Source: Pseudomonas entomophila (GTDB lineage: Bacteria; Pseudomonadota; Gammaproteobacteria; Pseudomonadales; Pseudomonadaceae). From it: a stretch of DNA of 64,000 nt. Shown here in pieces: positions 24,480-33,578 of the stretch. The notes beneath the pieces were generated by a model, which saw nothing but the letters and a program-made list of their open reading frames with translations, made no database searches and was not told the DNA's origin. The position numbers and the translations under genes were made by a program. The stretch is from NCBI RefSeq assembly GCF_029193575.1, contig NZ_JARGCS010000007.1, positions 1 through 64,000 of the forward strand. Reading direction: 5' to 3'. Each line of letters begins with the position of its first letter. The first letter of the stretch is position 1.

Positions 24480-25132
24480 ACGGCCACAGCCTCGCTGCCG
24501 AGCATGAACCCGGCGAAGTCCTCGCTGCGTGGCAACCCGGCACAGCGCATCAACCCCGGCGCGATGCGCTCCGACCCGCGCCCCCACCACAGGCTCATGC
24601 CCTCGCACCCACACTCGGCCAACGCCCCCCCCCGCCCCTCGGCGGAAGTCACTTCGAAGCGTTGCAAGCCACCGATGGCCAGGCGCGCCCCCTGTGGGAG
24701 CGGCCTTGCGTCGCGAAAAGGCTGCACCGCAGCCTCGAAGGCCTCGAAGGAGGCATCGCTTTCGAGGGTTGCCAACAACACATCCTCAACCCCCTCGAAC
24801 CACGCATCGCCCCCGGCAACCACCCCCGCCAACGACTCCCCCGGCGCCAACACCTGCGCCACGGTCAACGGAAAATACCGCCCGACCCGGTCAATGCTCG
24901 GCATCACCACCCCCACCACCGCCTCCGCGCCACACACCCCCGGCGCCAGCGCGAAGCGCCACAGCGGGCTCACCAGGTACGCTTGCAACCACTGCTCGCC
25001 CAGTTGCCGCTGGCTGGCCTGCAACCCTGCGGCCAACCAGCGGTCCCACGGCTGAATGAAGCTTTGCGGCAACCCACGGCTGACGAAATCGCCACGGCTG
25101 GCCAACTTTCCATAGAAACCGACGTCGTTCAC
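24476..25132 (-). CDS. tagF: TagF, T6SS-associated negative regulator, with a REP sequence in its coding region
   Basis: The 218-residue protein starts at GTG (25130-25132) as VNDVGFYGKLASRGDFVSRG, the typical TagF/ImpM start (GFYGKLPxRGDFV). Further family marks are LPQSFIQPWDRWL, LVSPLWRFAL and GVVMPSIDRVGRYFPLTV. TagF represses T6SS assembly post-translationally, through Fha in P. aeruginosa. GTGA overlap couples it to tssM, and ATGA to pppA. Oddly, residues about 133-148 (PFRDARPLPQGA) are encoded by a REP-like sequence (24691-24734) that has been kept in frame; this stretch lies in a poorly conserved loop region as far as I can judge. Confidence 0.92.
   Translation of the reverse strand: MNDVGFYGKLASRGDFVSRGLPQSFIQPWDRWLAAGLQASQRQLGEQWLQAYLVSPLWRFALAPGVCGAEAVVGVVMPSIDRVGRYFPLTVAQVLAPGESLAGVVAGGDAWFEGVEDVLLATLESDASFEAFEAAVQPFRDARPLPQGARLAIGGLQRFEVTSAEGRGGALAECGCEGMSLWWGRGSERIAPGLMRCAGLPRSEDFAGFMLGSEAVAV
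24691..24734. repeat. REP-like element embedded in the tagF coding sequence
   Basis: CCTGTGGGAGCGGCCTTGCG and the following CGCGAAAAGGCTGC match the REP sequence common in P. putida-group intergenic DNA, including the GCCTT...AAGGC stem. Here it is translated in frame on the minus strand. Confidence 0.65.
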
Positions 25133-28100
25133 AGGCGCTCCGGCAGGCTGAAACCGCTGACCACTCGGCTGCGGAACGGGTTGAAGGCGCTGCTGGCGCG
25201 CAGCTCGTAGGACACACTGGCGCCATCCACGCGCAGGCGCAGGCTGAAGCGCTCCGGCGTGCTGCCGGCGATCAGGTCGGACTGGTCGAGCAGGCGGAAC
25301 CACGCCCACGGCCCTTCCAGCGTCAGCCCGGAGCGGCCCGTGCCAGAGGGCGGCGAGATCGACAGGCGCACCACGCCAATGCTGTTGGGGTTGGGCCACT
25401 GCAACGATACCGGCCGGCTCGGCCCGTGGTCGTAGCTGACCTGCTGGCCATCGAGGTCGAGCAGGAACTGGGTGATCGAGGCATCCATCGCCACCGGCTT
25501 GAGCTCGAAACGCACCCCCGGTTGCAGGCCAGCGCTGTTGCGGAAGTACGCATCGCGGATGTTCGCCGCGCGCTGGAAGGTGCCCAGCACGCTGGCGTTG
25601 ATGCCCAGTTTCTGCGCCGCACCCGGCTGCCAGCTCCACGGCGTGGTGGCGGTGTTGACGTAGGGTTGCAGGTATTTGCGGAAGTAGTTGTCCATCACCC
25701 CGCCGACGCCGAAGAACTGGCCGAAGTCCTCCAAGGTGGCATCGCGCGGGCTGCCGGCGCTGAGCGGGTAGCGCCCGCTCAGCGACTGGCGGTAGACGTT
25801 GAGCACCTCGCTGGCCCAGGCGGCGTTGAGCTGGTTGCGCACACCGCCCATGACGATGGCGTTGGTCGAGCCGACCACCGAGCCGACCAGTTCCTGCACC
25901 ACCTTGGGCTGGCGCGCCGCCCCCAGCGCCACGCGCTGCGCGGCGGCCTGGGCCTGGTTCTTGGCCTCGCCGAGCAGCGCCTCGCCACTGGCGCCGACCA
26001 TGCCGCTGACCTGCACGTACAGGGCGTTGAGGTCGCTGAGCAGGCCATCGAGCGCGGCCGGCTGGCCTTCGCCGCTGGCAACCAGCGCCGCCAGGTCGGC
26101 GAAGTGCGCGGTCACCGGGTCCACCTCGCGCGCGGCCTGGCTGTCGCTGGCCAGCGGGGTATCGCCGAGCAAGCCGCCGAGGCGCTGGCGCAGTTGATCG
26201 ACGCCGGCCTGCTCGACCTTGGCCTGGGCCTTGTCGAGCACGCTGGGCTGTTGCAGGTCGGTTTCCTTGGCCACGGCCTGGAGCAGCTTCTTCAGCGGCG
26301 AGGCCGCCCCGGAAAGCACGCGCAGCACGTCGGCGGCCTGGCCGACGCTGGTGATCGGCACGAAGTCGAGGTCGGCCAGCAGCGCGTCCCAGTGGCGGAT
26401 GTAGTCCTGGTAGTAGAGCTGGCGCACGTCGTCGGCCAGGCGCTTGGCATCGCCCGACTCGCCCAGCTCGCGGCCCAGCACCCAGCGCTCTTCGGCCAAG
26501 GTCTCGCTATGGGCCAGGCTCGCGGCGAGAAACGCCTTGCGGTAGCCGTCGACAGTGAAGATGCCCGGCAATGGCTCGGTCAGCGGCTTGCCGCTCTTGC
26601 GCTGGAACACCAGCGTGCCATCGCGGCCAGCGGCGTCGCTGATACGGAAGTCACTGACCCCGGCGGGCAGCTTCTGGCGCTTGACCCGGTCGTACACGCG
26701 CTGCGCCACCGGCAGTTGCTGCAACTGGCGGCGGGTGTCGTCGATCAGGCGTTGGTCCAGGCGGGCGTTGGGCGGGCGCTTGTCGAACAGCGCCGCCAGG
26801 TGCTGCTCCAGGGCCTGGCGCTGCTCGGGGGCCAGGTCGCGCGGCAGGTGGCGCTCCCAATCCAGGCTGATCCAGGCCTTGATGAAGTCCGCGTCGTAGT
26901 GCGCGTTGTCGGCCAGCATCAGGTAGGCCTTCAGGCCCTCGTAGAGGTAGTCCGAAGGGCCGCCGGCATACAGCTGCTCCTCGATGCGGGTGACCAGGCG
27001 CGGCGCGAAGATGGCGATCAGCAGCTTGCGGTACACGCTGCTGGATTCCCCCTCGAGCATGTCGCCCTGGTACAGCCCCAGGCCCTCGGCCCAGGCCGGC
27101 GGGTCGTCGGCCAGGCGGCGCACGGCGTTGAGCAGCGGCAGCACCTCGATCACCTCGCGCTGGGCCGGGCTCAGTTCCTGCACGCGCTTGCCCAGGGGCT
27201 TGAGGCGGCTGTCGACCTCGGCGATGTACTGCTGGTTGGCGCGGTAGCTGAGGGTCCACAGGGTGCCGACCACCAGCACCAGGGCGACGCTCAGCGCCAG
27301 GGCGCCACGGGCCAGCCACTTGCGCCGCCGCTCGACCTTGGGGTCGCTGCCGACCAGCCCGCGTTCGGCGAAGGCCACGGCGCTGAACAGCCGCTCGATG
27401 AAGTAGCTGCGCCCGCTGCCGTTCTGCCGCGCCAGGTGCGCGCGGTCCAGGCCCATGCTCTGCGCCATGCTGCCGATCAGCCGGTCGATGGGGCTGCCTT
27501 CTTGGGTGCCGCTGGTGAAGTACACGCCACGCAGCAGGGCGCGGTCTTCATAGGCATTGGGCTTGAACACGCCATCGAGGAAGGCCTTGAGGTTGCCGCG
27601 CAGGGCGGCGAACTGCTGCACGAAGCCGTACACCAGGTCGCGCCGCGCCGGGTCGCGCTCCTGTTGCAGACGTTCGACCAGGCGCTGGCTCAGGCGCTGT
27701 TCGAGCAGCGCGAACTCGGCGTCGAACTGCGCCAGCGGGCCGTCGCCGTGCTGGCCGTCGTCGAGCGGGAAGGTCATGCCCCACACCTGCGCGCGTTCTT
27801 CCTTGCCCAGGTTGTCGAAGTACTCCATGAAGCCCGGCACCAGGTCGAGCTTGGTCAGCATCAGGTAGATCGGGAAGCGCACGCCCAGCTGGGTGTACAG
27901 CTCCTGGATGCGCTTGCGGATGGCCTGCGCGTGCGCGGCGCGCTCGGCGTCGCTGCCCAGCAGCAGGTCGGACAGGCTGATGGCGATGAACGCGCCGTCG
28001 ATGGGGCGGCGCGCGCGCTGGCGCTTGAGCAGGTCGAGGAAGCCCAGCCAGGCGGCCTTGTCGACCTCGGCGTGGCTGTCCTGGGTGGTGTAGCGGCCAG

Positions 28101-28635
28101 CGGTGTCGAGCAGCACGGCCTGGTCGGTGAACCACCAGTCGCAGTTGCGCGTGCCGCCGACGCCGCGGATGGCGCCCTCGCCCATCTGCGCGGCCAGCGG
28201 GAAGTGCAGGCCGGAATTCACCAGCGCGGTGGTCTTGCCCGAGCCGGGCGGGCCGATGATCACGTACCAGGGCAGCTCGTACAGGTTGCGCCGCTCGTCA
28301 CCGCCCAGGCGCGCTTTCTTCAGCAGCGCCAGGGCTTCGTCCATGCGCTGGCGCAGGGTCGCCAGCTCTTCGGCGGTGGCCACGCTGGCAGGGTCTGGCG
28401 CGGTCTCGGCGGCCAGGTTTGCCATCACTTGGGCGGCCTGGCGCCGGGCCTGGACGATGCGCCAGGCGCGATAGCCGCCCCAGGCCAGGAACAGCAGCGC
28501 GATCAACAGCCAGCGCGGCGTCGGCGGCGCCAGCCAGTCGAGCAGCGGGCCGACGAACCAGATGATCAGGCTCAGGGCGATGAGGCCCAGCACCGGGATC
28601 ACCCAGCGCACGAGAAAACCGAAAAACGCCTTCAC
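25129..28635 (-). CDS. tssM: TssM (IcmF), T6SS inner-membrane complex protein
   Basis: The 1168-residue protein has two N-terminal membrane helices (about 10-28 and 41-56), a cytoplasmic NTPase domain with Walker A GPPGSGKT (128-135) and LLDTAGRY, a third helix near residue 440 (ALALSVALVLVVGTLW), and a large periplasmic part with the IcmF-related and DUF1215-type C-terminal beta domains (WSWQPGAAQKL, SLQWPNPN). TssM joins TssL and TssJ to form the trans-envelope complex that anchors the baseplate. It overlaps tssL and tagF by four bases each. Confidence 0.97.
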   Translation of the reverse strand: MKAFFGFLVRWVIPVLGLIALSLIIWFVGPLLDWLAPPTPRWLLIALLFLAWGGYRAWRIVQARRQAAQVMANLAAETAPDPASVATAEELATLRQRMDEALALLKKARLGGDERRNLYELPWYVIIGPPGSGKTTALVNSGLHFPLAAQMGEGAIRGVGGTRNCDWWFTDQAVLLDTAGRYTTQDSHAEVDKAAWLGFLDLLKRQRARRPIDGAFIAISLSDLLLGSDAERAAHAQAIRKRIQELYTQLGVRFPIYLMLTKLDLVPGFMEYFDNLGKEERAQVWGMTFPLDDGQHGDGPLAQFDAEFALLEQRLSQRLVERLQQERDPARRDLVYGFVQQFAALRGNLKAFLDGVFKPNAYEDRALLRGVYFTSGTQEGSPIDRLIGSMAQSMGLDRAHLARQNGSGRSYFIERLFSAVAFAERGLVGSDPKVERRRKWLARGALALSVALVLVVGTLWTLSYRANQQYIAEVDSRLKPLGKRVQELSPAQREVIEVLPLLNAVRRLADDPPAWAEGLGLYQGDMLEGESSSVYRKLLIAIFAPRLVTRIEEQLYAGGPSDYLYEGLKAYLMLADNAHYDADFIKAWISLDWERHLPRDLAPEQRQALEQHLAALFDKRPPNARLDQRLIDDTRRQLQQLPVAQRVYDRVKRQKLPAGVSDFRISDAAGRDGTLVFQRKSGKPLTEPLPGIFTVDGYRKAFLAASLAHSETLAEERWVLGRELGESGDAKRLADDVRQLYYQDYIRHWDALLADLDFVPITSVGQAADVLRVLSGAASPLKKLLQAVAKETDLQQPSVLDKAQAKVEQAGVDQLRQRLGGLLGDTPLASDSQAAREVDPVTAHFADLAALVASGEGQPAALDGLLSDLNALYVQVSGMVGASGEALLGEAKNQAQAAAQRVALGAARQPKVVQELVGSVVGSTNAIVMGGVRNQLNAAWASEVLNVYRQSLSGRYPLSAGSPRDATLEDFGQFFGVGGVMDNYFRKYLQPYVNTATTPWSWQPGAAQKLGINASVLGTFQRAANIRDAYFRNSAGLQPGVRFELKPVAMDASITQFLLDLDGQQVSYDHGPSRPVSLQWPNPNSIGVVRLSISPPSGTGRSGLTLEGPWAWFRLLDQSDLIAGSTPERFSLRLRVDGASVSYELRASSAFNPFRSRVVSGFSLPERL

Positions 28636-29942
28636 TCGACGCCCTCCGCCAATACGGTGATTTCAACCCGGCGATTCTTCGCCCGGCCCTGGGCGCTGTC
28701 GTTCGACGCCAGCGGTTCGGTGTCGCTCAAGCCCTGCGCGGTGAAGCGCACGGGCTGGCCGGTGCGCGCGGCGAGGAGGTCGCGCACTTCTTCGGCGCGG
28801 GCCTGGGACAGTGCCCAGTTGGAGGGGAAACGGAGGGTCGCGATGCGCTGGTTGTCGCTGTGGCCGGTCACCCGCACGTTGCCCTTGACCTTGGCCAGCG
28901 CTTCGGCGATGCGCAGCATCAGCGGCTGGAAGTCGCCCTTGATGCTGGCGCTGGCGGAGGCGAACAGCTCGTCGCCGCGAATGGTCACCACCGAACGGTC
29001 CACCGCGTCTTCCACGGCGACCCGCCCGGCCTTGATGTCTTCGGCCAGCAAGCCTGCCAGGCGCGGGCGCTCCACGGGCTTGGGCTGCACCACCGGGCGG
29101 TCCATGGCCTGCACCGGGATCTCGCCCAGGGCGTGGATGCCACGGAATATCGGCTCGGCATCAGCGGCCAGCTTCAGGCGCAGGCCGAACAGCACCAGCA
29201 GCAACAGCGCCAGGGCGATGGCCAGGCCGACCCACGGCGGCACGAACTGCGCCAGGCGGTCGCGGCTGACGCTGACGCCGCGCCAGTGCGGCGACAGCTC
29301 GCGCTCGATCTCGCCACGGGTGGCGCGCAGGGTCGCCGCGGTGCGTTCGCGCAGCGCCTCGAGCTGCGCGCGGCCGCCGTTCATCACCCGGTAACGGCCC
29401 TCGAAACCGAGGCTGGTGCACAGGTACAGCAGCTCCAGCAGGTTCAGCCGCTCACGCGGGCTTTGCAGGCAATGCTCGAGCAGCTGGAACACCTTCTCGC
29501 CGCCCCAGGCCTCGTTGTGCACGGTGATCAGCAGGCTCTGCTTGCCCCAGTCGCTGGCACTGCCCCAAGGCGTGCTGAGCACCGCTTCATCGAGAGCGGT
29601 GCACAGCGCGTAGCGCGCCAGCAACACCTCGTTGCGCGGCACGCCAGCGGCTTCGGCGCGTTCCTCGAACTGGCGCAGGTAGGCCAGCAGTTGCGCGCGC
29701 AGGCTGGCCGGCGCCGGGTGGGCCAGGGTGTTGCGCAGGCGGGTCAGCAGCGCCAGCAAGGGGCCGGCGGCCTGCTCCAGGGGGTTGAGGCCCTGGCCCT
29801 GGCCGGGCGCCAGCGGCTCGGCGGGCACCTGGGGCTGCGGCGCGGGCGCGGCCTGGGCCGGGCTCGCCGGCTGCGGGCCACGGCCACCAGGGCGCGGCAT
29901 GAACTGGGTACGGTCGAAGGCCTGCGGGTCGTCGGGTTGCAT
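28632..29942 (-). CDS. tssL: TssL (DotU) with C-terminal OmpA-like domain
   Basis: The 436-residue protein has a Pro/Ala-rich N-terminus, the DotU domain (LLARYALCTALDEAVLSTPWG, WSQ-like WGKQSLLITVHNEAWGGEKVF, LLELLYLCTSLGFEGRYRV), one membrane helix (WVGLAIALALLLLVLFGL, about 236-255) and a periplasmic OmpA/MotB peptidoglycan-binding domain (VRVTGHSDNQR, SNWALSQARAEEVRDLL, KNRRVEI). This is the extended TssL type found in H1-like clusters, which carries its own wall anchor. It ends overlapping tssM by four bases and lies six bases after tssK. Confidence 0.96.
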   Translation of the reverse strand: MQPDDPQAFDRTQFMPRPGGRGPQPASPAQAAPAPQPQVPAEPLAPGQGQGLNPLEQAAGPLLALLTRLRNTLAHPAPASLRAQLLAYLRQFEERAEAAGVPRNEVLLARYALCTALDEAVLSTPWGSASDWGKQSLLITVHNEAWGGEKVFQLLEHCLQSPRERLNLLELLYLCTSLGFEGRYRVMNGGRAQLEALRERTAATLRATRGEIERELSPHWRGVSVSRDRLAQFVPPWVGLAIALALLLLVLFGLRLKLAADAEPIFRGIHALGEIPVQAMDRPVVQPKPVERPRLAGLLAEDIKAGRVAVEDAVDRSVVTIRGDELFASASASIKGDFQPLMLRIAEALAKVKGNVRVTGHSDNQRIATLRFPSNWALSQARAEEVRDLLAARTGQPVRFTAQGLSDTEPLASNDSAQGRAKNRRVEITVLAEGVE

Positions 29943-29948
29943 CGCGGC

Positions 29949-31283
29949 TTATCCTCGAATGGCCCAGAAGGCCAGGTTCAGGCCAGGGAATTCGCCGGCG
30001 ACGTAGAACGCGAAGCCGCCGGAGTGCTGCAACTGCTTCCAGTGCTCGCTGCCACGGTCCAGCTCGAAGTAGGTGGAGCCGGCATGGAACGGGATCTGCC
30101 GGGGCGCGACCGGCAGCGGCAGCAGGCCGATGCCCGGCAGTTGCAGGTTGACCAGGTCGCGGATGTGCTCCACCGAGCCGATCTTGCTCTGCTGGCCGAA
30201 GCGGCTGCGCAGGGTCTCGCTGGGCACGTCGGCGCGCACCACCAGGATGAAGCTGGCGCTGTCCAGCAGGCTGCGGTCGGCCAGTTGGGCAACGTGCACG
30301 CCATAGGCCTTCTCGACGATCGGGATGGCCACCGCCTTGCTGTCGATCAACGTCGACAGCGCCTCGCGCAGCGCGCCCAGCACCGGCTGGAAGGTCGCCG
30401 CCAGGTCGTCGTGCTGGTACACCGGGTAGCTTTCCGGGCGCCGGCCTTCGCGGGTGAAGGTGGCGAATTCGCCGGCCAGGGCCACCAGTTCGCTGTACAG
30501 GCGCTCCGGGTGCAGCGGGCTCAACTGGCCCAGGTGCTCGACCAGCGGCTGGGCGCGGTTGACCAGTTGCAGCAGCATGAAGTCGGCGATCTCCGAGGCG
30601 CCACCGTTGGCCGAGGCCACCACGCGCCCGGCCAGGGCCTCGCCGCGCTGGTGCAGCAAGCCCAGCAGCTCGCTGCGAAAACCCGACAACGGGTTGCTGG
30701 CGGCCACGTCGAGCAGCGGCGGGATGTAGCTGTCGTCCAGCACCAGGGCGCGGTCGGCGCGCTTCTCGCGGATGCGCACCACGCCGAGCGCGGCGTGGTC
30801 GCCCAGGCCGTCCTCGCTGCGCAGCAGGCGCAGGGCGCGGCTGCCCAGGGCCAGCGGCGCGCGGTTCTCGAACGGCGCGTTGTCGTCGCGCACCTCACTG
30901 ACCCGCGCCACGTAGCGCGCACCGTCGGGCAGCTCACCGTCGTCGACCGTGTCGCGGGCGCCGGCGCGCTTGAGCGGCAGGCCCAGGTGGATCACCGCGT
31001 CACGCAAGTCGTCGGGGATTTCCAGCGGCGGCGGCGGCAGGTCGTCGCGGGGGATGTCGAACGGCGTGCCGTCAGGCAACAGGCCGCGGGCGCTGAGGAT
31101 CGCCAGCTTGCCCTGGGCCAGCAGGCCCTGGTCGATCAACAGCTCGGAGAACCCCCAGGCCGCCGTCGACAACGGGCGGCTGCGGGCGTCGATGAAGTTC
31201 TCCAGGTAGCGGTCGTGCTGCTGGAAGTGCTGGGTGGTGATGAACATGCCTTCCGACCAGACCACACGATTGTTCCAGGACAT
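29949..31283 (-). CDS. tssK: TssK, T6SS baseplate protein
   Basis: The 444-residue protein shows the TssK pattern: VVWSEGMFITTQHFQQHDRY at the start, then LPDGTPFDIP, and LPLPVAPRQIPFHAGSTYFE with HSGGFAFYVAGEFPGL near the end. TssK trimers link the baseplate (TssEFG) to TssL and TssM in the membrane complex. It follows tssJ by 15 bases and precedes tssL by six in the left arm. Length is normal for the family. Confidence 0.96.
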   Translation of the reverse strand: MSWNNRVVWSEGMFITTQHFQQHDRYLENFIDARSRPLSTAAWGFSELLIDQGLLAQGKLAILSARGLLPDGTPFDIPRDDLPPPPLEIPDDLRDAVIHLGLPLKRAGARDTVDDGELPDGARYVARVSEVRDDNAPFENRAPLALGSRALRLLRSEDGLGDHAALGVVRIREKRADRALVLDDSYIPPLLDVAASNPLSGFRSELLGLLHQRGEALAGRVVASANGGASEIADFMLLQLVNRAQPLVEHLGQLSPLHPERLYSELVALAGEFATFTREGRRPESYPVYQHDDLAATFQPVLGALREALSTLIDSKAVAIPIVEKAYGVHVAQLADRSLLDSASFILVVRADVPSETLRSRFGQQSKIGSVEHIRDLVNLQLPGIGLLPLPVAPRQIPFHAGSTYFELDRGSEHWKQLQHSGGFAFYVAGEFPGLNLAFWAIRG

Positions 31284-31298
31284 GAATTCTCCGATTGC

Positions 31299-31796
31299 CT
31301 AGCGGGCAGGCTCAGGTTGCGGGGCGGCCACGGCGCTGCGCACGGCGCGCACATCGAGGCTGATCTGGTAGTCGCGCGGCGGCACCGGCAGCACGCTGCG
31401 CCATTGCGCCTGGTCGACCTCGCGGTAGCCGACCACCAGGCCGACCTGGCGCGTGGCCGGGTGCAGCGGACGCTCGAGGCGCAGTTGCTCGCCGGGGTGC
31501 AGCAGCACCTCGTCCAGGTCGAGCAGGTCGGCGCCCAGCGTGGCCTGGGCGCGCTCGGCCAGGGCGAAGTAGTCGGCGCGGGCGAAGGTGGCGGTGTTCT
31601 TCAGTTCGTAGAGACGCACCCGCACGGGGGCGGGGCTGCCGGTCGCACCGGGGTTGAGGCCGGCGGCGGCGCTGAAGTACAGGGTGACGGCGGGCGCCTG
31701 GGCGTCTGGCGCGGGCGCCGGGGCGACCGCCGCGTCCTTGCCGCAGCCACTGAGCAGCACGAAGGCCACGGCTGCGATCAGTCTTGTTGCACTCAT
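31299..31796 (-). CDS. tssJ: TssJ, T6SS outer-membrane lipoprotein
   Basis: The 165-residue precursor has a lipoprotein signal with lipobox LLSGC (C18) and the transthyretin-like TssJ fold pattern: VTLYFSAAAGLNPG, PVRVRLYELKNTATFARADYFAL and VGYREVDQAQWRSVLPVPP. TssJ sits at the inner leaflet of the outer membrane and binds the TssM periplasmic tip. I set the start at ATG 31796 because GAGGACGAGG lies just in front; an ATG four codons upstream is also possible. Confidence 0.94.
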   Translation of the reverse strand: MSATRLIAAVAFVLLSGCGKDAAVAPAPAPDAQAPAVTLYFSAAAGLNPGATGSPAPVRVRLYELKNTATFARADYFALAERAQATLGADLLDLDEVLLHPGEQLRLERPLHPATRQVGLVVGYREVDQAQWRSVLPVPPRDYQISLDVRAVRSAVAAPQPEPAR

Positions 31797-31844
31797 CCTC
31801 GTCCTCATGACGTATTGGTGTTCTTCCTGCCGGGGTGCCGGCCC

Positions 31845-33185
31845 TCAGGCGCGTTGCAAACGGGCGTTGTGGGCCTCGTAGGCGCGACTGAACTCGCGGC
31901 CGAACAGGTCCTGGAAATCGTCCTCGGCTTCCTGGGAAATCTGCTGGTACAACGCGGTGAACTGCTGCCAGCAATGGGCCTGGCGCGAACCGCCGAATAG
32001 CTTGGCCAGCCCTGCGGCGGGAGCCAGGCGGGCCTCCAGCAGGCCCGGCTCGAAGCGCGCCAGCAACTGCTTGATGGCCGCCTCGACACCGGCCATCACC
32101 GCCAATTGGTGGGCACGCAGGTCGTCGAAGCTGTCGCGCACGGCCTGGTCGGGGGCCATGAACGCCGGGTTGCCGTGGCGCAGCAGCAACAGCAGCGCCT
32201 CGTCGGCATTCGGCGCGAACTTGAGCGGGTTGTTCTGCACCGGGGCGATGGTGGTCTGCTGCATGCGGAACTCGCCCTTGAGGCTGCTGCGCGCGCGCAG
32301 CACGTCGATCAGGCCCTCGACCATCAGCCGGTAGCTGCGCCCCAGCGCTTCCATCTGCGCGGCGGCGTCGCCCGCGTCGATGCGCAGGTGCTCGATGCCG
32401 GCGCCGCGCAGATACGCCTGCAACAGCGCATCGCCCGTGGCGGCGGTGGGCGGCGCGACGGGCGTGGGCGCAGGGCTTGGGAGGGGCGCAGGCGCGACCT
32501 CCCGCGGCGGGGTGGCTTGAGGCGGCGGCGCCAGTGGCGAGGTGTCGTCGAGCAGGTTCCAGTCCATCGGGATCACCCCCGGGGCGGCGGGCGGCGCAGC
32601 CTGGGGCGGTGGCGTCGGGGCCACGGGGGTTGGCGGGCGGAAGTCGTGCTGCTGGGCCGGCACGTGGTCCGGCTGGCTGGCCGGCGGGGTGCTGGACGGG
32701 CCAAGGAAATCGAACAGGTCGGGCAGCGTGTCGTGGCTGGAAGCGCCTTGCAGGAAGGCCGCCGGCGCCGCACCCAGGGTGGGTGTCGCTGGCGCGGCCT
32801 GGTTGGCCATCAGGGCCTCGAAGCTCTGCGCGCCTGGCGCACTGGCCGAAGCCAGGGAAAAGCCCGAATCGATGCGCGCCTGGATTTCGTAATCGCCAAT
32901 CCGAATAACTTCGCCGTCCATCAACGGCTCGCTGTTACCGCGCCGCAGGCGTACACCGGCATGCACTAACTCCACGCCGTTGGTGCTGTTATCGGTCAAG
33001 TAATACCGCCCGTCGCGAAACTGCACCACACAGTGCGAAGACGATACCAAGCGCTCTGGATCGGGCAATACCCAATCATTGTCCGCGCCACGGCCAATAG
33101 TGATGGCACCGTTTTCGACAATCTTCTCCGGGCATTGACCCGGCGTAATCTTGTGATAACTGGTGATAGTTAGGCAAAGTGCCAT
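31845..33185 (-). CDS. fha: Fha (TagH), FHA-domain T6SS activator and PpkA substrate
   Basis: The 446-residue protein starts at ATG 33185 with a strong AGGAGG site. The FHA domain (about 25-100) has the phosphopeptide-binding set GRGADNDWVLPD, RLVSSSHCVV and LTDNSTNGVEL. A Pro/Ala-rich linker of about 150 residues follows, and then the TagH C-terminal domain (GAGIEHLRI, MQQTTIAPVQNNPLKF, AHQLAVMAGVEAAIKQLL, CWQQFTALYQQI). In H1-T6SS, PpkA phosphorylates Fha, which then oligomerises and triggers assembly. It is the first gene of the left arm. A longer frame to 33224 has a weaker start context. Confidence 0.93.
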   Translation of the reverse strand: MALCLTITSYHKITPGQCPEKIVENGAITIGRGADNDWVLPDPERLVSSSHCVVQFRDGRYYLTDNSTNGVELVHAGVRLRRGNSEPLMDGEVIRIGDYEIQARIDSGFSLASASAPGAQSFEALMANQAAPATPTLGAAPAAFLQGASSHDTLPDLFDFLGPSSTPPASQPDHVPAQQHDFRPPTPVAPTPPPQAAPPAAPGVIPMDWNLLDDTSPLAPPPQATPPREVAPAPLPSPAPTPVAPPTAATGDALLQAYLRGAGIEHLRIDAGDAAAQMEALGRSYRLMVEGLIDVLRARSSLKGEFRMQQTTIAPVQNNPLKFAPNADEALLLLLRHGNPAFMAPDQAVRDSFDDLRAHQLAVMAGVEAAIKQLLARFEPGLLEARLAPAAGLAKLFGGSRQAHCWQQFTALYQQISQEAEDDFQDLFGREFSRAYEAHNARLQRA

Positions 33186-33578
33186 CACGCCTCCTGCATA
33201 TATATGAAACACGCATCCATTCAATCGAGTGCTTTTTTAAAGCCGCGCTCAGAAAACCATAAAACCCTTAAAAATCAGTAGCTTCATCAATAATTTCAGC
33301 GTGTGGACGAGGATTTTAACGCCATCGATAAGGCACTTTGATAGCGGCCGACAAATGGGTTGTCCAACCTGCAAACTCGATCACAGCTCCACTGCAGGGC
33401 GGCTAGCTTACCTTGACAGCGTTTTGGAAATAAACCATAAATGCGCAACTTCTGAATGCCAATGTGATATCACCCTGATATCAGCTTTATATTGTTTCTT
33501 AAGTTTGTGCGCCAGTTCACAAAAACAACTTAGCGCATTAAACACCCTCGCCACGGGACGATACGGAGATCGATTCTG
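33186..33578. promoter_or_regulatory. Divergent promoter region of the two T6SS arms (393 bases, no gene)
   Basis: This AT-rich stretch separates fha (leftward) and tssA (rightward). For the right arm a near-consensus sigma-70 promoter is visible: TTGACA at 33413-33418, a 17-base spacer, and CATAAA at 33436-33441, leaving a leader of about 130 bases before the tssA GTG. I could not pick the fha promoter. The drop in GC against the flanking genes fits a regulatory region. Confidence 0.6.
33413..33441 (+). promoter_or_regulatory. Candidate sigma-70 promoter for tssA
   Basis: TTGACA, 17 bases, CATAAA. The -35 is perfect and the -10 matches four of six. A long leader of about 130 bases follows and could carry post-transcriptional control. 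Confidence 0.5.

Noticed and set aside
24529..25059. Plus-strand frame rich in Pro and Thr opposite tagF
   Set aside because: Low-complexity antisense of a GC-rich gene; no ribosome site or domain.
25426..29394. 1322-codon plus-strand frame opposite tssM and tssL
   Set aside because: Antisense frame created by high GC3; composition is not protein-like and it spans two clearly real genes.
28860..32000. 1046-codon plus-strand frame opposite tssL, tssK and tssJ
   Set aside because: Same antisense effect; no motifs, and it crosses several gene borders.
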